Shown here: in pieces, positions 44,950 to 46,568 of the stretch
Layout: every line of letters begins with the position of its first letter
Numbering within the stretch: position 1 is the first letter of the stretch
Assembly (NCBI GenBank): GCA_033557835.1
Contig: JAWQRO010000246.1
Span: 1 to 46,568 of the forward strand
Direction of reading: 5' to 3'
Source of the DNA: Helochares maculicollis
Taxonomy: Eukaryota > Arthropoda > Insecta > Coleoptera > Hydrophilidae
DNA length: 46,568 nt
Notes under the pieces: model-generated
Told to the model about the DNA's origin: nothing
Seen by the model: the letters and a program-made list of their open reading frames with translations, nothing else
The model's database searches: none
Made by a program: the position numbers and the translations under genes

Positions 44950-45761
44950 CTAGAAGCAAAGGTTAGTTTTGATACACAATGAGTGAGGAACTTATATTTT
45001 TTCTTCGAAACTAGTAAACCATGCGTTTCATAATCGTTTTTAAGAATTAATCTGATAGAAAAGAAAGATGATTTGTTTAAATCTAATCGACAGATTTTGT
45101 AAATGGAAAATTAATTTTTTTTAAAGTTTTTTAGTTTTAAGAGACTTTGCCATTTACTAGAAAAGATCAAATGGTACAGAGATTGTATTATTCATTAGTT
45201 TTCCAATTTGCAAAGTCTGCAGCTCAAAGGAAAATAGAAGCGAAACAATGTATGTACGTTTCATTGTTAAGCCTCGAAACATAAAGAAGTGGTAGATGTA
45301 ATAAATTTAAAGCTATAGGTTTTTGTTTGATTTATTTATCATAATTAATAACCGCAGATAAGCTTTTAGAGTTTTTTTATTATTATTTCATTTCTTTTTA
45401 ATAAATTATTTGCAATTATGTAAGAGTGTCACAAGGATGGTTATGTTCTTTACGGTTTATTCAAATTATTTTAAATTAATTTAATTTAACACAACGAACA
45501 GATTATTCTACGTCGAAGAAAGTTTTAACCAAACAGTTATCATAAATCTTATTAAAGGGTATATGCGTAAACGTAATAATGCGTTTTAAGTTGAAAATAG
45601 GTTGATTTAATTTATCAACTCATGTGAGTTTTTTGTGGACTTTTTTGTGCGCCCATTTACAATTACCAGTTTGACTTGCACAATTGAGAATTCACTTGAA
45701 CTGAGCAAGCGTTAGATTTATTTGTTAACAAAATTGTATTTAAACAAATTAATCCTAAATT

Positions 45762-45833
45762 TTATATATGATATGTTTCACATGTTTCATCGTGCTTTTT
45801 CATGAGAACCGGGGCCAATCTAGCGTATCCGGA
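45762..45833 (-). other. Candidate short terminal exon
   Basis: An acceptor TTCTTTCCTCAG on the minus strand leads into 23 open codons (SGYARLAPVLMKKHDETC...) and TAA. It is too short to judge. It would belong to a gene whose other exons lie to the right of the window. Confidence 0.12.
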
Positions 45834-46568
45834 CTGAGGAAAGAACATTTGACCAGCTCATCGAAAATCATTTGCCTCTTCTATCGATAATTGCTAAAAC
45901 GACTTGGATACTTTTCTTCTAATGCTCTAACCTAGTAGTTAATATAAAATATAAAGACCTGAAACAAGCAGCAAATTTTCTTGAATGCGATAAATTTAAA
46001 TCGCTTTAGAATTTAAAGGCTAAAAAGTTACAATAATAACAAATAAAATTTATTAATGTCAAAGACGGGACTTTGCTTTTTTTACACACGACTTCCCAGA
46101 AGCAAATATGGATTGGTCTGCGATATATATTTAGCCAAAGATGGTAACATAAACCGATATGTTTCTAGATCATGAATTATCTGATAAAAGGGCATAAAAT
46201 AATTAATACGCTGCAATAAATTTGGCTTCAATGGTTATTTGTCCGTATTCTACGTTTTTATTTAATAAGAAAGGTTTTGAGTTCAAAAATTTAATCTGGA
46301 GATTTTGACAGATCGAATTAGATGTTTTGATTGTGAATATTTTTGGAGAGATAAAGTTGCTATTGTGTCTTTACAATATTTTTTGATTCCAGCATGGTTT
46401 ATCGGTGTTATTTAAAAAATGGCGACTCTTATATTAGCCAAGTTTTCAATATTTTTATTTATATACGGAAAATTGTAGGTTGTGTTCAAATAATTGTTTT
46501 AAACATGTGGTTTGAGTATAGGAAATTAATAGTGTAGCACTATATACATATACATATATCTATATATA

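Larger units (their letters stand above)
43775..46568. other. Right-end stretch without a recognised gene
   Basis: The left part should hold the promoter and leader of the zinc-finger gene. From 44640 to 44955 the sequence is GC-richer and open in more than one frame; see the exon candidate at 44742-44949. A second tiny exon candidate lies at 45762-45833. The window ends in a TATATA/CATATA-rich tract (46540-46568). Confidence 0.4.

Overview
The window is AT-rich nuclear DNA from an animal, most likely an insect. Its genes are split by GT-AG introns ranging from about 50 bp to several kb. Its proteins match conserved metazoan families, and its mobile DNA (mariner, RTE-like LINE, piggyBac-like, foldback/MULE-like) is typical of arthropod genomes. 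No rRNA, tRNA, CRISPR array or prokaryotic feature was seen. I rebuilt the exon structures by hand from splice sites, reading-frame phase and remembered family homology, and ran no database search.

Layout, left to right. (1) The last coding exon of a centrocortin/CDR2-family gene (+, 957-2147) converges on a POLDIP3/SKAR homologue (-, 2902-10180, 5' end unresolved). The 5.8-kb last intron of POLDIP3 holds a mariner remnant and a 574-bp foldback element with a perfect 9-bp target duplication. (2) 10.2-17.6 kb has no recognised coding exon. It carries an internally deleted mariner and a LINE remnant. (3) Mitochondrial GABA transaminase (-, six exons, 495 aa). (4) An RTE-like LINE remnant with a damaged catalytic motif. 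(5) An intronless cullin-4 gene (+, 719 codons). (6) A mariner with intact ends, inserted 34 bp beyond the stop codon of a C11orf54-type ester hydrolase (-, seven exons, 317 aa). The 2.2-kb intron of that gene contains a piggyBac-like remnant. (7) The splicing factor Prp31 (+, four exons, 496 aa), tail to tail with OST48/DDOST (-, five exons, 433 aa). Their poly(A) signals are back to back, so the 3' ends probably overlap. (8) A 13-finger C2H2 zinc-finger protein (-, four exons, 674 aa). (9) 2.8 kb at the right edge with only weak exon candidates.

The genes do not form a pathway: pre-mRNA splicing (Prp31), mRNA export/translation (POLDIP3), protein N-glycosylation (OST48), ubiquitin ligation (Cul4), GABA catabolism (GABA-T), transcription (zinc finger) and centrosome-linked functions (centrocortin). 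The most unusual items are the intronless Cul4, the foldback element, the mariner in a 3'UTR, the overlapping convergent 3' ends, and a possible unrecognised two-exon gene nested in an OST48 intron. I found no convincing wholly new multi-gene system.
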